A stretch of DNA of 64,000 nt from Calothrix sp. NIES-4105 (GCF_002368415.1 NZ_AP018290.1:2297470-2361469); one strand, 5' to 3'. Numbered from the stretch's first letter, positions 26,965 to 36,170 are shown. The notes: generated by a model not told the origin, from the sequence alone. Numbers and translations are program-made.

Positions 26965-27278
26965 CGGTGTGTGTCATTAGTTTTGGTAGGTTCGTAGTAG
27001 CGCCTGACTCGCGCGAAAATTTAGATGGCTAAAGCATAAAGTAGTACCATTATTCCCAAAATTAATGACATGGACTAGTAGGGAGGCTAATTGAATAGTT
27101 GTGATTGCAGTATTTCACAGTAGACGGAACCCAAAAGTATGGCAGTCAAGGGCATAGGCGACATATTATCAGCACAATCGTGAGTAGTGAAAATACAACT
27201 AACTATTGGCTTCCTTATTAGTCTATGCTGGTAGCAGTGAAACGTTAAGAAATTTTAAATTCTGCTGCCAAGGTACTC
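26965..27278. other. Intergenic region before the tandem PTPS gene
   Basis: 314 bases with no convincing reading frame. A small inverted repeat (ctggtagcag ... ctgctgccaag) lies near 27228-27272 just before the start of the next gene and could be a leader hairpin. No match to a preQ1 or other riboswitch that I know. Confidence 0.4.
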
Positions 27279-28151
27279 ATGCAATGCATTGTTAATCGCC
27301 GCGCGCAGTTTTCGGCAAGTCACCGCTATTGGTTGCCGGAGTTGAGCGAAGTTGAAAATACTGAGAAGTTTGGTGCATGTACCAAATTTCCCGGACATGG
27401 ACATAACTATGTTTTATTCGTTTCCCTGCTTGGGGAGCTTGATGAATATGGCATGGTGTTAAATTTATCTGATGTCAAACATGTAATCAAACGAGAAGTT
27501 ACGGGTCAATTAGACTACTCGTTTCTCAATGATGTTTGGTCAGAGTTTCAAGAAACTTTGCCAACAACAGAAAATATCGCACGGGTAATTTGGCAAAAAC
27601 TAGCACCGCATTTACCTGTAGTCCGCATACAGCTATTTGAACATCCTGAACTTTGGGCAGATTATATGGGCAACGCAATGGAAGCTTATCTCACCGTCAG
27701 CACTCACTTTAGCGCCGCACACCGTTTAGCACATCCGAGCTTGAGTGACGAAAAAAACTTCGAGATTTACGGTAAATGCGCGCGTCCTAACGGTCATGGA
27801 CATAATTACCACTTAGAAGTAACCGTCAAAGGCGACATCGACAAACGTACAGGTATGTTAGTTGATTTAGGCGCCTTGCAGAAAGTAATTGACGATTATG
27901 CAGTAGAACCCTTTGATCATACCTTCTTAAACAAAGACATTGCTTACTTTAGTGAAGTAGTACCCACTGCGGAAAACATCGCACTTTATATTAGTAACGT
28001 GCTACGGGCGCCTATTCAAAATATTGGTGCCAGCCTCCACAAAATCAAACTTATCGAGAGTCCTAATAACTCCTGCGAAATTTTATGCAATAACTCTCAA
28101 ACAGACACACCTTCCATAACACAAAATCAACCAGTACTAGCACAAGTATAA
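27279..28151 (+). CDS. Tandem 6-pyruvoyl-tetrahydropterin synthase/QueD-like protein
   Basis: 290 residues containing two complete PTPS-fold domains (about 1-135 and 136-275). Each keeps the zinc His (FSASHRYW and FSAAHRLAH), the catalytic Cys with HGH (CTKFPGHGHNY and CARPNGHGHNY), a DYSFLND/DHTFLNK block and a C-terminal Glu. Single-domain homologues form tunnel-shaped hexamers that make 6-carboxytetrahydropterin (queuosine/deazapurine pathway) or 6-pyruvoyltetrahydropterin. Both halves look active, so a duplicated-fused enzyme is inferred. A polar 15-residue tail follows. Confidence 0.88.
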   Translation: MQCIVNRRAQFSASHRYWLPELSEVENTEKFGACTKFPGHGHNYVLFVSLLGELDEYGMVLNLSDVKHVIKREVTGQLDYSFLNDVWSEFQETLPTTENIARVIWQKLAPHLPVVRIQLFEHPELWADYMGNAMEAYLTVSTHFSAAHRLAHPSLSDEKNFEIYGKCARPNGHGHNYHLEVTVKGDIDKRTGMLVDLGALQKVIDDYAVEPFDHTFLNKDIAYFSEVVPTAENIALYISNVLRAPIQNIGASLHKIKLIESPNNSCEILCNNSQTDTPSITQNQPVLAQV

Positions 28152-28500
28152 GCTAACAGGTGGAACAGGCGTCCCGCCTGTTCACTGCTTGAACATATAA
28201 CATAGTATGATAAATAAATAAGGTTAAAAAGCAAGAGGATATTTTGGCTTTTGTAGATAAGCAAGCTAATGATAATGGAGAAACCCCTAACTATACTGGT
28301 TACATTAACGATGTGCAACTTTCAAGTTAATCAAATCAACTATTTCTCGTCAATGCCTCGATATGAGAAATGCTGATGCGGATGAAGCTTCTGATATAGC
28401 TAATGACGCTATGTACCTAGAAGCCATCCGCGAAGATTTAGTTAAAAAGTTAACTCAATCAGAAGAAGTTCGAGTGAAGCAGGTAATTGGTTAATGTAAC
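28152..28500 (+). pseudogene. Gap with possible antitoxin-like gene remnants
   Basis: Besides a gaacaggcg/cgcctgttc palindrome near 28165, two short frames are visible. One, 28214-28330, lacks an ATG and reads EDILAFVDKQANDN then GYINDV. This recalls the ribbon-helix-helix core of small antitoxins. The second, 28363-28494, could encode a 43-residue acidic peptide (MRNADADEASDIAND at its start). Both are short and unsupported by a clear ribosome-binding site, so remnants of a decayed toxin-antitoxin locus are only a suggestion. Confidence 0.3.
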
Positions 28501-29418
28501 CTATATGACTTTAGCGATGATAGTACGGTGACGAGGACTGTTAGAAGCAATGACAGGCGCCGCAAAACCTGCTTCAATTAAAGCTTGCTCAATATCCAAG
28601 CTAAAATAGTCGTCTAAATAAGGTTCTGTACTTTTGAGCAATGTAAATACATAGGGAGGCATCATTTTAAATGCTTCCGCTTTAGGATTCATATCCATTA
28701 TTGCTAAATGACCACCTGGACGCACTAACCTTCGTGCTTCAGCAAAAATTTGTCGTGTAGCAAATTGAGGTAACTCGTGACAAACCAAGAATATTGAGAC
28801 TAAATCAAACTCAGCATCAGGTAAACCAGTAGACTCTGCTGCTGCATGAACCCAGTTGATTTTGCTTTGCCGCTCTTGCGCGCGATAATGAGCAACAGCT
28901 AAGAAATAAGGTGATAAGTCTAAACCTGTAACTTGTGCGTTTGGATATAATTCTTGCAGAGCAAAAGTACTCATTCCAACACTACAGCCCATGTCAAGAA
29001 CGGTTTGAGGTGGGTTTGATATATGCTTTTTTAGGATATTGTGATAATTTTGACGCAGTTTTGTATCACCTTGGGCGCCTTCATCTTGCCAGATTTTTGC
29101 GTGGACAGCATATGCAGCAGACTCGACTTCAAAAGCTGCCAGCCAACTCATATTACCTGTTTCGTAAGCGTGGAAGGAAGTTAGGTAATAATCTGGGTAT
29201 GATAAATCAGGATTTTTGACTTCAGCTAAATCAGCCTGCCAGTCGCGCGTTTTTAGTAATTCAACTTCGTTCTTCCAGGGTACACCAAGTTCGTGCGCGC
29301 GTTTTATCATCATTTGACGCGCTTGATGTTTGGCAAAACTCGCTAAAGGTTTAATCGCTAGTACACCGTTGACCAAACGCGATGCCATATCTGGAGCATT
29401 TTTAACTGCAGCAGTCAT
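28501..29418 (-). CDS. Class I SAM-dependent methyltransferase
   Basis: About 305 residues. A helical N-terminal 120 residues precede a Rossmann methyltransferase core with motif I VLDMGCSVGMSTFALQ, acidic motif II VTGLDLS and post-motif AEFDLVSIFLV. The open frame extends upstream to 29586, but that extension is unlike coding sequence. The ATG at 29418 (protein starting MTAAVKNAPD) gives the family-like N-terminus. Substrate unknown; similar cyanobacterial proteins are annotated only at family level. Confidence 0.85.
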   Translation of the reverse strand: MTAAVKNAPDMASRLVNGVLAIKPLASFAKHQARQMMIKRAHELGVPWKNEVELLKTRDWQADLAEVKNPDLSYPDYYLTSFHAYETGNMSWLAAFEVESAAYAVHAKIWQDEGAQGDTKLRQNYHNILKKHISNPPQTVLDMGCSVGMSTFALQELYPNAQVTGLDLSPYFLAVAHYRAQERQSKINWVHAAAESTGLPDAEFDLVSIFLVCHELPQFATRQIFAEARRLVRPGGHLAIMDMNPKAEAFKMMPPYVFTLLKSTEPYLDDYFSLDIEQALIEAGFAAPVIASNSPRHRTIIAKVI

Positions 29419-29482
29419 AAAGTTCGCTTTCTTTAGAATAAGGGCGCAAATCGAGGGTAAAATCCATCTTAATCTAAAACTC

Positions 29483-30024
29483 TGGCAACGGATGACTCTA
29501 GGATGTAACGGATGGTTGATACGTGTAAAACAATTTTTGTTTTCAACAAATAGTTTTGTTTTTACATTCGTGAATTTGTTGCTCAAATATCCAAAATTGG
29601 TACTACTGGTTTATACAAACAGGTAGTACTTCATGCTTATTTCTCAAATGGCTAAAATTGGTACTACTGGTTTATACAAATAGGTAGTACTTCATGCTTA
29701 TTTCTCAAATGGCTAAAATTGGTACTACTGGTTTACACAAACAAGTAGTACTTCATATTTATTTCTCAAACTTCCAAAATTGGTACTACTGGTTTACACA
29801 AACAAGTAGTACTTCATATTTATTTCTCAAACTTCCAAAATTGGTACTACTGGTTTACACAAACAAGTAGTACTTCATGCTTATTTCTCAAACTTCCAAA
29901 ATTGGTACTACTGGTTTACACAAACAAGTAGTACTCTTATCAAAGGATGCAAAGTCCAAGCATGTAAAAAAAGTTCTTGTTTTCAACAAATAACTCATCC
30001 GTTACATCCGTTGTATCCGTTGCC
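29483..30024. repeat. GGCAACGGAT inverted-repeat element, split by a tandem array
   Basis: The left arm (ggcaacggat ... ggatgtaacggat, 29483-29513) and right arm (atccgttacatccgttg ... gttgcc, 29997-30024) are near-perfect inverse complements. Inside them lie direct repeats built on ttgttttcaacaaata (near 29537 and 29977), and inside those is a six-copy tandem array. Compact copies of the arms occur at 56584-56636 and 62486-62578. The right arm ends three bases from the stop codon of the DUF3352 gene. Confidence 0.8.
29582..29937. repeat. Six-copy 61-bp tandem repeat
   Basis: Units start at 29582, 29643, 29704, 29765, 29826 and 29887 with a constant 61-base period. Each contains ggtactactgg and agtagtac arms around tttacacaaac, able to form a hairpin, and an AT-rich linker (ttcatgcttatttctcaaa). 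Variants are shared between neighbouring units, as expected of tandem expansion. Spacers are repeated too, so it is not CRISPR. Confidence 0.95.
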
Positions 30025-30026
30025 AG

Positions 30027-31694
30027 TTATTTTCCTGATTTTGGTTTTAGTGACAGTAGCATTTCCATTTGGGTTGTTGATTCATTGTTACTATTAGCTG
30101 TGACACCTATTCCGCGAATTGAATTAAGAACGGCTACTGTGTCAGGTGATATTGGTTGTGCTGCGAGGGCGAATTTATTAATTATTGGCATGGTTTTTTC
30201 CATATCTATATATATATATCCACCGTTAGGTTTTTGTAATGACCCTGTAACGGCTTTGAATGAGTCGCTACTCTCCAAAGATGGGGCGCCTTTAAGGGCT
30301 AGCGAATCAGCGATAGGTCCACCTAATGCAATAAATGCTGTATCTTCGTCAAGCCAACCATGTGCTAATAATCCACCTTGGTTAGGAATTTGCCATTCAG
30401 TTATATCTAATTCGCCAATTTTACGCGCTTGCACATTTACGTTTTGTGTTTTGACAAGGTTGTCAATCTTTGAAAAGCTTGCTTCTGCTGTTTTACGGTC
30501 GGTTGTGTCAAATACAAAGGCACCACCGAACCCAAAACTTGCTAGTACTCCTTGGTTGGAAGGTATTGCTCCTAAACCAAACTCACCATTCATCCATCCA
30601 AAAATATCTTTGTCTAAATCAATACTTACAGATTGAAGTTGTCCGCGCGCTTGCTGAAGTGCTTGGTTCAATTCGGGATCATTTTTGGACTGCTCTGTAA
30701 GCGCTTTCCACCATCGGCTTATACCTTGTCCACTAACTAGAGCAAGCGTATTAGCAGGAAACAGAGAAACAACTTTAGAAGGGCTAGATTCGTATTTATA
30801 TTTAATAAGTTGAGGATCGATATTGGCAACAGCTTTCATCCGCACGCCGTCGTTATCGATACCAACACCAGCAACCATTGATTTAACTTGCTTTAGTTGG
30901 TCTATTGTTTGGCGAGGTATTTGGGTTGCTTGAGGACTATTTTTAATCAACTGCTCAAACATACCAGCGTAATCAGGCACATAAATCTGAGCGACTACGT
31001 TTTGAACATCAACACCTTTACTCAAAATTTCGCTGGCGCCTGTCTTGCTTGCAAATGAAGGTTCACCTTTAACGGTATCAATAGCTTGCTCGATTATTCT
31101 CTTGTCTTGAGAAAATACCAAATAATTATTATTGTTTACAATAGCGCTGTATGTAGGCTTACCTTGACCTTTACTTTCGGTGATTTTTTCACCCTTATAA
31201 TCAATTTCTTGGGTTTGTACATCTTTTTGTGACTTTAATCGATTTGCAAGATTTAAAGCACTAACTTTATCTTTAATCCCAACTACCATCAAAACGTTCG
31301 GTTCTGAAGTTGCTTGAGCAGTTGCCTGAGTCGGTTTAACTGGGTTTGATGGTAAAAGCGCGACCATTACACCACCAATCCAGGGCTTTAAGTCTTTCTC
31401 GTAGGAAATATTACTCGGCGCCAATGTTTGCTTATTAAAATCTTCTAACGATTTAGATATTACCTTTTGAGCTTCAGGTGTACCAAATTGTTCTAATTTA
31501 GACCAAGCTTGCGGGTCAGTTGTAATATAAGTCGCTACAAGTGCATCATCAGGGACAACTCGCGCGCTAGCTATGGCGCCAGCACTATCGCCAGATGGTC
31601 CTTTGAGAAAATACATGTAGGCAGCTATACTACCAACCGCTACTGCCGCAGCACCAATCGCTGGAACTAAAAATTTTGACTTACTTTCAGGCAT
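30027..31694 (-). CDS. DUF3352-family membrane-anchored protein
   Basis: 555 residues. One N-terminal membrane segment (about residues 9-29, VPAIGAAAVAVGSIAAYMYFL) precedes a large, presumably periplasmic domain typical of the DUF3352 family common in cyanobacteria. Recurrent blocks VRMKAVANIDPQ and FGFGGAFVFDT are visible, as is a run of Thr/Gln-rich linkers. No catalytic motif can be named and the function is unknown. It is transcribed toward the nested repeat element, whose right arm sits immediately after the stop. Several GGCGCC sites make it look native. Confidence 0.85.
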   Translation of the reverse strand: MPESKSKFLVPAIGAAAVAVGSIAAYMYFLKGPSGDSAGAIASARVVPDDALVATYITTDPQAWSKLEQFGTPEAQKVISKSLEDFNKQTLAPSNISYEKDLKPWIGGVMVALLPSNPVKPTQATAQATSEPNVLMVVGIKDKVSALNLANRLKSQKDVQTQEIDYKGEKITESKGQGKPTYSAIVNNNNYLVFSQDKRIIEQAIDTVKGEPSFASKTGASEILSKGVDVQNVVAQIYVPDYAGMFEQLIKNSPQATQIPRQTIDQLKQVKSMVAGVGIDNDGVRMKAVANIDPQLIKYKYESSPSKVVSLFPANTLALVSGQGISRWWKALTEQSKNDPELNQALQQARGQLQSVSIDLDKDIFGWMNGEFGLGAIPSNQGVLASFGFGGAFVFDTTDRKTAEASFSKIDNLVKTQNVNVQARKIGELDITEWQIPNQGGLLAHGWLDEDTAFIALGGPIADSLALKGAPSLESSDSFKAVTGSLQKPNGGYIYIDMEKTMPIINKFALAAQPISPDTVAVLNSIRGIGVTANSNNESTTQMEMLLSLKPKSGK

Positions 31695-32128
31695 TGTGAT
31701 TTATCCTTATTTTCTCAAATTGCTCGATCTCGACCTAAGCGCACGAAATAAATGAATTTATTTTCCAGCTCCACTAATTTAGCGGTAACTACTGATAAAA
31801 TTAGTATTCCCTCAAACCAAGAAGGGTCAAAATCTTTTCTTTAAATACTACTTCAACCTTAAAGGAGGTAAATCCGCAAATGTCGAACCAGCTACCAGCA
31901 ATGGTGTGCGTGGTGTTGTGTTTTTAACAAAACGAACCGTGCTGAAAGTGGCACAAACCAGTTCTTCTGCGTTATACAGGTATGAATAGGGTATTTCTAC
32001 AATTGTGGATTGGCATTATTGGCAATTAATTTGTCAATAACTAGCTAATACCAAATTTGGTAGCAGCAATTGCTGTTTTTTTAAAGAGAATTTCGTTAAA
32101 TCTGGATTATTAAGGTTACTTAACGTCG
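31695..32128. other. Divergent intergenic region with a possible tiny ORF
   Basis: A 434-base gap between the divergent DUF3352 and aminopeptidase genes, holding both promoters. A strong Shine-Dalgarno AAAGGAGGT (31861-31869) precedes an ATG at 31880, which opens a 15-codon frame ending at 31927 (MSNQLPAMVCVVLCF). It could be a leader peptide for the aminopeptidase transcript or chance. Confidence 0.35.
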
Positions 32129-34816
32129 ATGTCGCAGTTTTATTTTGATACGGAAAAAAACCGTTATAAGTCTTTTGAGTTACCAGGAGCAAAACCACAT
32201 TACACACCTGACCGTCCTGGACAGGTCGAACATATATTCCTTGATATCGACCTTGATATAACAAAACAAAGCTATCACGGTACTTGTACTATTACACTCA
32301 AACCAATTCGCGATTGTCTTGACCACCTAACTCTCGATGCTGTTAACCTCACTATCGAAGCACTAGAAGTCGATGCACAAGCGCAGAAGTTTGATTACGA
32401 TGGCGAACACATTTATGTGTACCTTGACTCGCCAACACAAGCGGGTAAACTTATCAACGTTAGTATTAAATACTCATGTACTAAACCTCAACGTGGTATT
32501 TACTTTATTCAGCCTAATAAGCATTATCCCAATAAACCAATACAAGTTTGGACTCAGGGAGAAGACGAAGATTCACGGTTCTGGTTCCCGTGTTTTGATT
32601 ACCCAGGACAATTATCTACGAGTGAAATTCGCGTTCGCGTACCAAAACCGTATGTCGCGATTTCTAACGGTGAGTTAATTAGTACCAATTCTGAGGAAGG
32701 TTACAAAATCTACCATTGGTCACAAAAAGAAATTCACCCCACTTATTTAGTGACATTGACAGTAGGGGATTTTGCTGAAATTCGTGACGAATGGAATGGG
32801 AAACCAGTAACTTATTACGTCGAAAAAGGACGTGAAGACTCGGCAAAGCGCAGTATGGGCAAAACTCCGCGCATGTTAGAGTTTTTGAGCGAAAAGTTTG
32901 GCATACCTTATCCTTTTCCCAAATATGCTCAAGTTTGTGTCGATGACTTCATTTTTGGAGGCATGGAAAACACCTCTACTACCGTATTAACCGATAGATG
33001 TTTACTCGACTCCGTAGCAGCACTTGATAACCGCAACACCGAAAGTTTGGTCGTTCATGAACTTGCACACCAGTGGTTTGGTGATTTAATTGTCATTAAA
33101 CATTGGTCGCACGCTTGGGTTAAAGAGGGTATGGCGACATACTCTGAGACTATGTGGACTGAACATGAGTATGGCCAAAACGATGCTGCTTATTATCGCT
33201 TAAATGACGCGCGCAGTTATTTTTCTGAAGATGCTGAACGTTATCGGCGCCCAATGGTAACACACGTTTATCGTGAAGCCATTGAACTTTATGACCGTCA
33301 TATCTATGAAAAAGGCGCCTGCGTCTATCACATGATACGCACAGAATTAGGCGAAGACTTATTTTGGAAAGCTATACAAACGTTCGTACAGGACAATGCT
33401 CATAAAACAGTCGAGACAATAGATTTATTGCGGGCAATAGAAAAAGCAACTGGACGCAATTTAATGTTTTTGTTCGACCAGTATGTATATCGTGGTGGAC
33501 ATCCTGATTACGAAGTGACTTACTCGTGGGATAGCGATGCCAAGCTCGCAAAATTAACAGTTAAGCAAACTCAAGCCGACTTATTCGATCTGCGAATTCC
33601 CATCGGATTTGGTATAAAAAATGAAGAGTTAGTAGAGACGCGATTAATCGCGTCTGTACAGAGTGAGGAGTTAGGAGTTGAGAATACCAAAAACACTCAG
33701 CACTCAGAACTCAGCACTCAACACTTAGAACTCAGCACTCAGAACTCAGCACTCAGCACTTTTACCGTGCGAATTCATGAACGCGAACAAAGCTTTTATT
33801 TTCCGCTAGCTGAAAAACCATTGTTTATAAGTTTTGATGTAGAAAATAACTTCCTCAAAACCGTTTCTTACGAATATCCGATACCTGAATTAAAAGCGCA
33901 GCTTGAATTTGACCCACATCCAATTTCACGAATATATGCAGCAGCAGCGCTTGCTAAAAAAGGTGGTCTTGAGTCACTAAAAGCACTAGGTTCCGCGTTG
34001 AAAAATGATCCATTCTGGGGTGTCCGCGCGGAGGTAGCGAAACAAATTGCCAATATTTATCTAGACCAAAATTTTGATTTTCTTATACCTGGTTTGAAAG
34101 ACGATAGTCCTTATGTACGCCGTGCAGTCGTCGAAGCGCTTGGTAAAATTAAAACATACTCTAGCTATAAAGTGCTTAAATCTGTTGTCACAGAAGGGGA
34201 CGCAAGTTATTACGTCAAAGCTGCTGCTTGTCGTAGTATTGGAGCAATTGCAAATGCCATAGGTGACGAAAAGCCGTCATATGAGAAAGTTATAAAAGTA
34301 CTCAAATCAGTTTTAGAAGACAAACCTGGTTGGAACGAAGTCGTGAAGAGTGGCGCCATCGCAGGACTCGCCGAAATAAAAACCTCCTCTGCAGCGTTAG
34401 ACCTGATACTTGAATATACTAAACTAGGCATTCCTCAACCGTTACGTTTATCAGCGATTCGAGTTTTGGGTAAAATATCTATTGGTCAAAATGCTACCAA
34501 CTTAGAACGGATATTAGAGCGATTAACTGAACTTGCGCGCGATAGTTTTTTCTTAACACAAGTAGCAGTAGTTGTTGCCTTGGGACAAATGGAAACTCCC
34601 AAAGCGGTAACAATTTTACAAAATCTAGCAAATCAAACTCCTGACGGTCGAGTTCGACGATTTGCCGACGAGGAAATAATTCAAGTTCTTCAAAAAATAG
34701 GCAACGATAATGGACTACGTTCGTTGCGCGAAGAATTAGATCAACTCAAAAAGCATAATCAAGAACTGCGAAGTAGATTAGAAAGTTTGGAGGCCAAGTC
34801 AGGGAATAAAGAATAG
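32129..34816 (+). CDS. M1-family metalloaminopeptidase with C-terminal HEAT repeats
   Basis: 895 residues. The N-terminal beta domain is followed by the thermolysin-like catalytic domain. It has exopeptidase motif GGMEN near 277, zinc motif HELAH near 310-314 and the third ligand Glu in KEGMATYSE. HEAT-like repeats span about 585-850 (DPFWGVRAEVAKQIA, DDSPYVRRAVVEALG) and a charged coiled coil closes the protein. It should cleave N-terminal residues from peptides. Between the catalytic part and the HEAT region, codons from bases 33634-33762 derive from an inserted GAGACGCG palindrome plus heptamer repeats, read in frame as Ser/Thr/Gln-rich linker. Confidence 0.9.
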   Translation: MSQFYFDTEKNRYKSFELPGAKPHYTPDRPGQVEHIFLDIDLDITKQSYHGTCTITLKPIRDCLDHLTLDAVNLTIEALEVDAQAQKFDYDGEHIYVYLDSPTQAGKLINVSIKYSCTKPQRGIYFIQPNKHYPNKPIQVWTQGEDEDSRFWFPCFDYPGQLSTSEIRVRVPKPYVAISNGELISTNSEEGYKIYHWSQKEIHPTYLVTLTVGDFAEIRDEWNGKPVTYYVEKGREDSAKRSMGKTPRMLEFLSEKFGIPYPFPKYAQVCVDDFIFGGMENTSTTVLTDRCLLDSVAALDNRNTESLVVHELAHQWFGDLIVIKHWSHAWVKEGMATYSETMWTEHEYGQNDAAYYRLNDARSYFSEDAERYRRPMVTHVYREAIELYDRHIYEKGACVYHMIRTELGEDLFWKAIQTFVQDNAHKTVETIDLLRAIEKATGRNLMFLFDQYVYRGGHPDYEVTYSWDSDAKLAKLTVKQTQADLFDLRIPIGFGIKNEELVETRLIASVQSEELGVENTKNTQHSELSTQHLELSTQNSALSTFTVRIHEREQSFYFPLAEKPLFISFDVENNFLKTVSYEYPIPELKAQLEFDPHPISRIYAAAALAKKGGLESLKALGSALKNDPFWGVRAEVAKQIANIYLDQNFDFLIPGLKDDSPYVRRAVVEALGKIKTYSSYKVLKSVVTEGDASYYVKAAACRSIGAIANAIGDEKPSYEKVIKVLKSVLEDKPGWNEVVKSGAIAGLAEIKTSSAALDLILEYTKLGIPQPLRLSAIRVLGKISIGQNATNLERILERLTELARDSFFLTQVAVVVALGQMETPKAVTILQNLANQTPDGRVRRFADEEIIQVLQKIGNDNGLRSLREELDQLKKHNQELRSRLESLEAKSGNKE
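33636..33655. repeat. GAGACGCGATT palindrome inside the aminopeptidase gene
   Basis: A perfect inverted repeat agacgcgatt/aatcgcgtct, read in frame as part of the codons for VETRLIASV. It is the same family as 7946-7968 and 58044-58063, which are intergenic. Its presence in a coding sequence indicates insertion. Confidence 0.8.
33694..33760. repeat. TCAGCAC heptanucleotide repeats inside the aminopeptidase gene
   Basis: About eight degenerate heptamers (actcagc, actcaga, actcaac variants) read in frame as a low-complexity SELSTQHLELSTQNSALST stretch. The same heptamers are intergenic at 18471 and 25111. The length keeps the reading frame open, so the insertion is tolerated. Confidence 0.85.
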
Positions 34817-34847
34817 TAGTAGGGTGGCTTAAGCCACCCTACTACTA
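34814..34847. terminator. Perfect 34-bp palindrome between convergent genes
   Basis: The arms tagtagtagggtggctt and aagccaccctactacta are exactly complementary with no loop. It includes the aminopeptidase stop codon and abuts the stop of the convergent small gene. It could terminate transcription from both directions. Confidence 0.75.
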
Positions 34848-35192
34848 TTACTGCTGCCAAATATCCATAGTTTTGACATCGCTATTTAACAAAGATTGAT
34901 CAGATTTAGGTACCGCAAAAACTATAGTGCCTACAATTACTGCAGCAAACGTAGTTTGACACACGAGTTTCATTTTGACGATACCACGATGATGTTTCTT
35001 CATAACTGGTTTCTTATGTTCGTTAATTTGTCTAACACGCTCTGTAACTACTGCTTGATGTAATTTCATCAATGCATCAGCATCTTCTTGATAATGACTA
35101 TACTTAAGCAAATTCTGTAACTGTAGAATTTCTACACTACTTATATATCCAGTTGCAATGGCTTGTTCGACTATTCTTAGGATTGAGCGCAT
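34848..35192 (-). CDS. Small protein of unknown function with one membrane segment
   Basis: About 114 residues. A helical N-terminal half (MRSILRIVEQAIATGYIS) and a basic stretch (HKKPVMKKHHRG) precede one hydrophobic segment (TTFAAVIVGTIVFAV) and a short polar tail. No domain recognised. The basic residues before the helix suggest an N-in, single-pass topology. An upstream TTG at 35225 could add 11 residues, but the ATG at 35192 is preferred. It is convergent with the aminopeptidase and shares its palindromic terminator. Confidence 0.65.
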   Translation of the reverse strand: MRSILRIVEQAIATGYISSVEILQLQNLLKYSHYQEDADALMKLHQAVVTERVRQINEHKKPVMKKHHRGIVKMKLVCQTTFAAVIVGTIVFAVPKSDQSLLNSDVKTMDIWQQ

Positions 35193-36170
35193 GTCTATAA
35201 CCTGTGCATAAGGGGTTGTTCGCAATGTAACTATTTACTTTCTGCCTGTGTTATGCTGCACCAAATATAGAATACACCTGATTTTTTATGCTTCCCCCGC
35301 TTGGTTCACCCAACTGGGTGATTTACAAACAGGGCACTAATCGCTGCATACGATTACTATTGCTTCAATGTACTTCGCTTACTTGCAAAAAAAAAGGCGC
35401 CTAATAACTTGACGAACGATTTATCTGTTACATCCCTTACTCGTATCAGTAAATCTAATGTTTTTTTGAATTTTGACATAAACTACTAATATAAATAATA
35501 ATTATAATAACAGTCTAAATGTTTTTTTAGAATTTTTACATAAATCACTAGTACATATAGCGATAGTTAACATCACCGGACTGCGTGACATTTATGTGAA
35601 AATGCTACCAATTGTCAAGCATCTAGCGACTTAATTAGGTGACAATGATGCAGCAAAAATAAATGAAAATACCTATCAAAAGTGAGAAGTTAATTTTACT
35701 TATTTAACTTTTAATTAAGCTATAATAACATTTTTTTGGTTCATACTTATACAATCATTAACTTTATAAAGAATTGCTAAAACCCTATGTTTGTAAGCGT
35801 TTTAGTGCTTTCATTTTAGTGGTTTTTATCAACTAAGTATAAAAAAAGACTTATATTTTTTAAGTATATATACTTGACAAAAGTACAGAGATAAAGTTAA
35901 TGTAAAGCAATAAGGTCTGAATCGTTAAAATAGTATAAGAGTTTACTCTTTTCTTGTACAAAATGCCTTCAAATCGATGTCAAAGAGAAAAATGATACTG
36001 TTAGTATCAAGTTTTGATGAAGATTAGGTTGAAAAAGTGCAAATTAAGTGTGAAGCGATTACGATTTTAAAAGTGTGATGAAGTTTATATGTAAAAACAA
36101 CAAAGCTTCTGTGTGCCAATTGTGAAGGTGAAAATCCTTCTGTGTGTTTTCACGATTATCCAAGGTTGTT
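35193..36170. other. 980-bp AT-rich region upstream of the polysaccharide cluster
   Basis: No gene is seen. It holds a perfect palindrome tcaccca/tgggtga (35309-35324) and one GGCGCC at 35395. There is also an imperfect direct repeat of about 45 bases (taaatctaatgtttttttgaattttgacataaact near 35450 and gtctaaatgtttttttagaatttttacataaatca near 35513). A TTGACA at 35874-35879 is followed 17 bases later only by a weak TTAATG, a possible promoter. This is the likely regulatory region of the long rightward glycan operon. Confidence 0.45.

Noticed and set aside
28127-28318. 63-codon frame on the minus strand after the PTPS gene
   Set aside because: It overlaps the PTPS 3' end, is low-complexity hydrophobic, and has no start signal or recognisable domain.
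29582-29937. Regular 61-bp array resembling a CRISPR
   Set aside because: The sequences between palindromic cores are repeated as well, so there are no unique spacers, and no cas genes are nearby.
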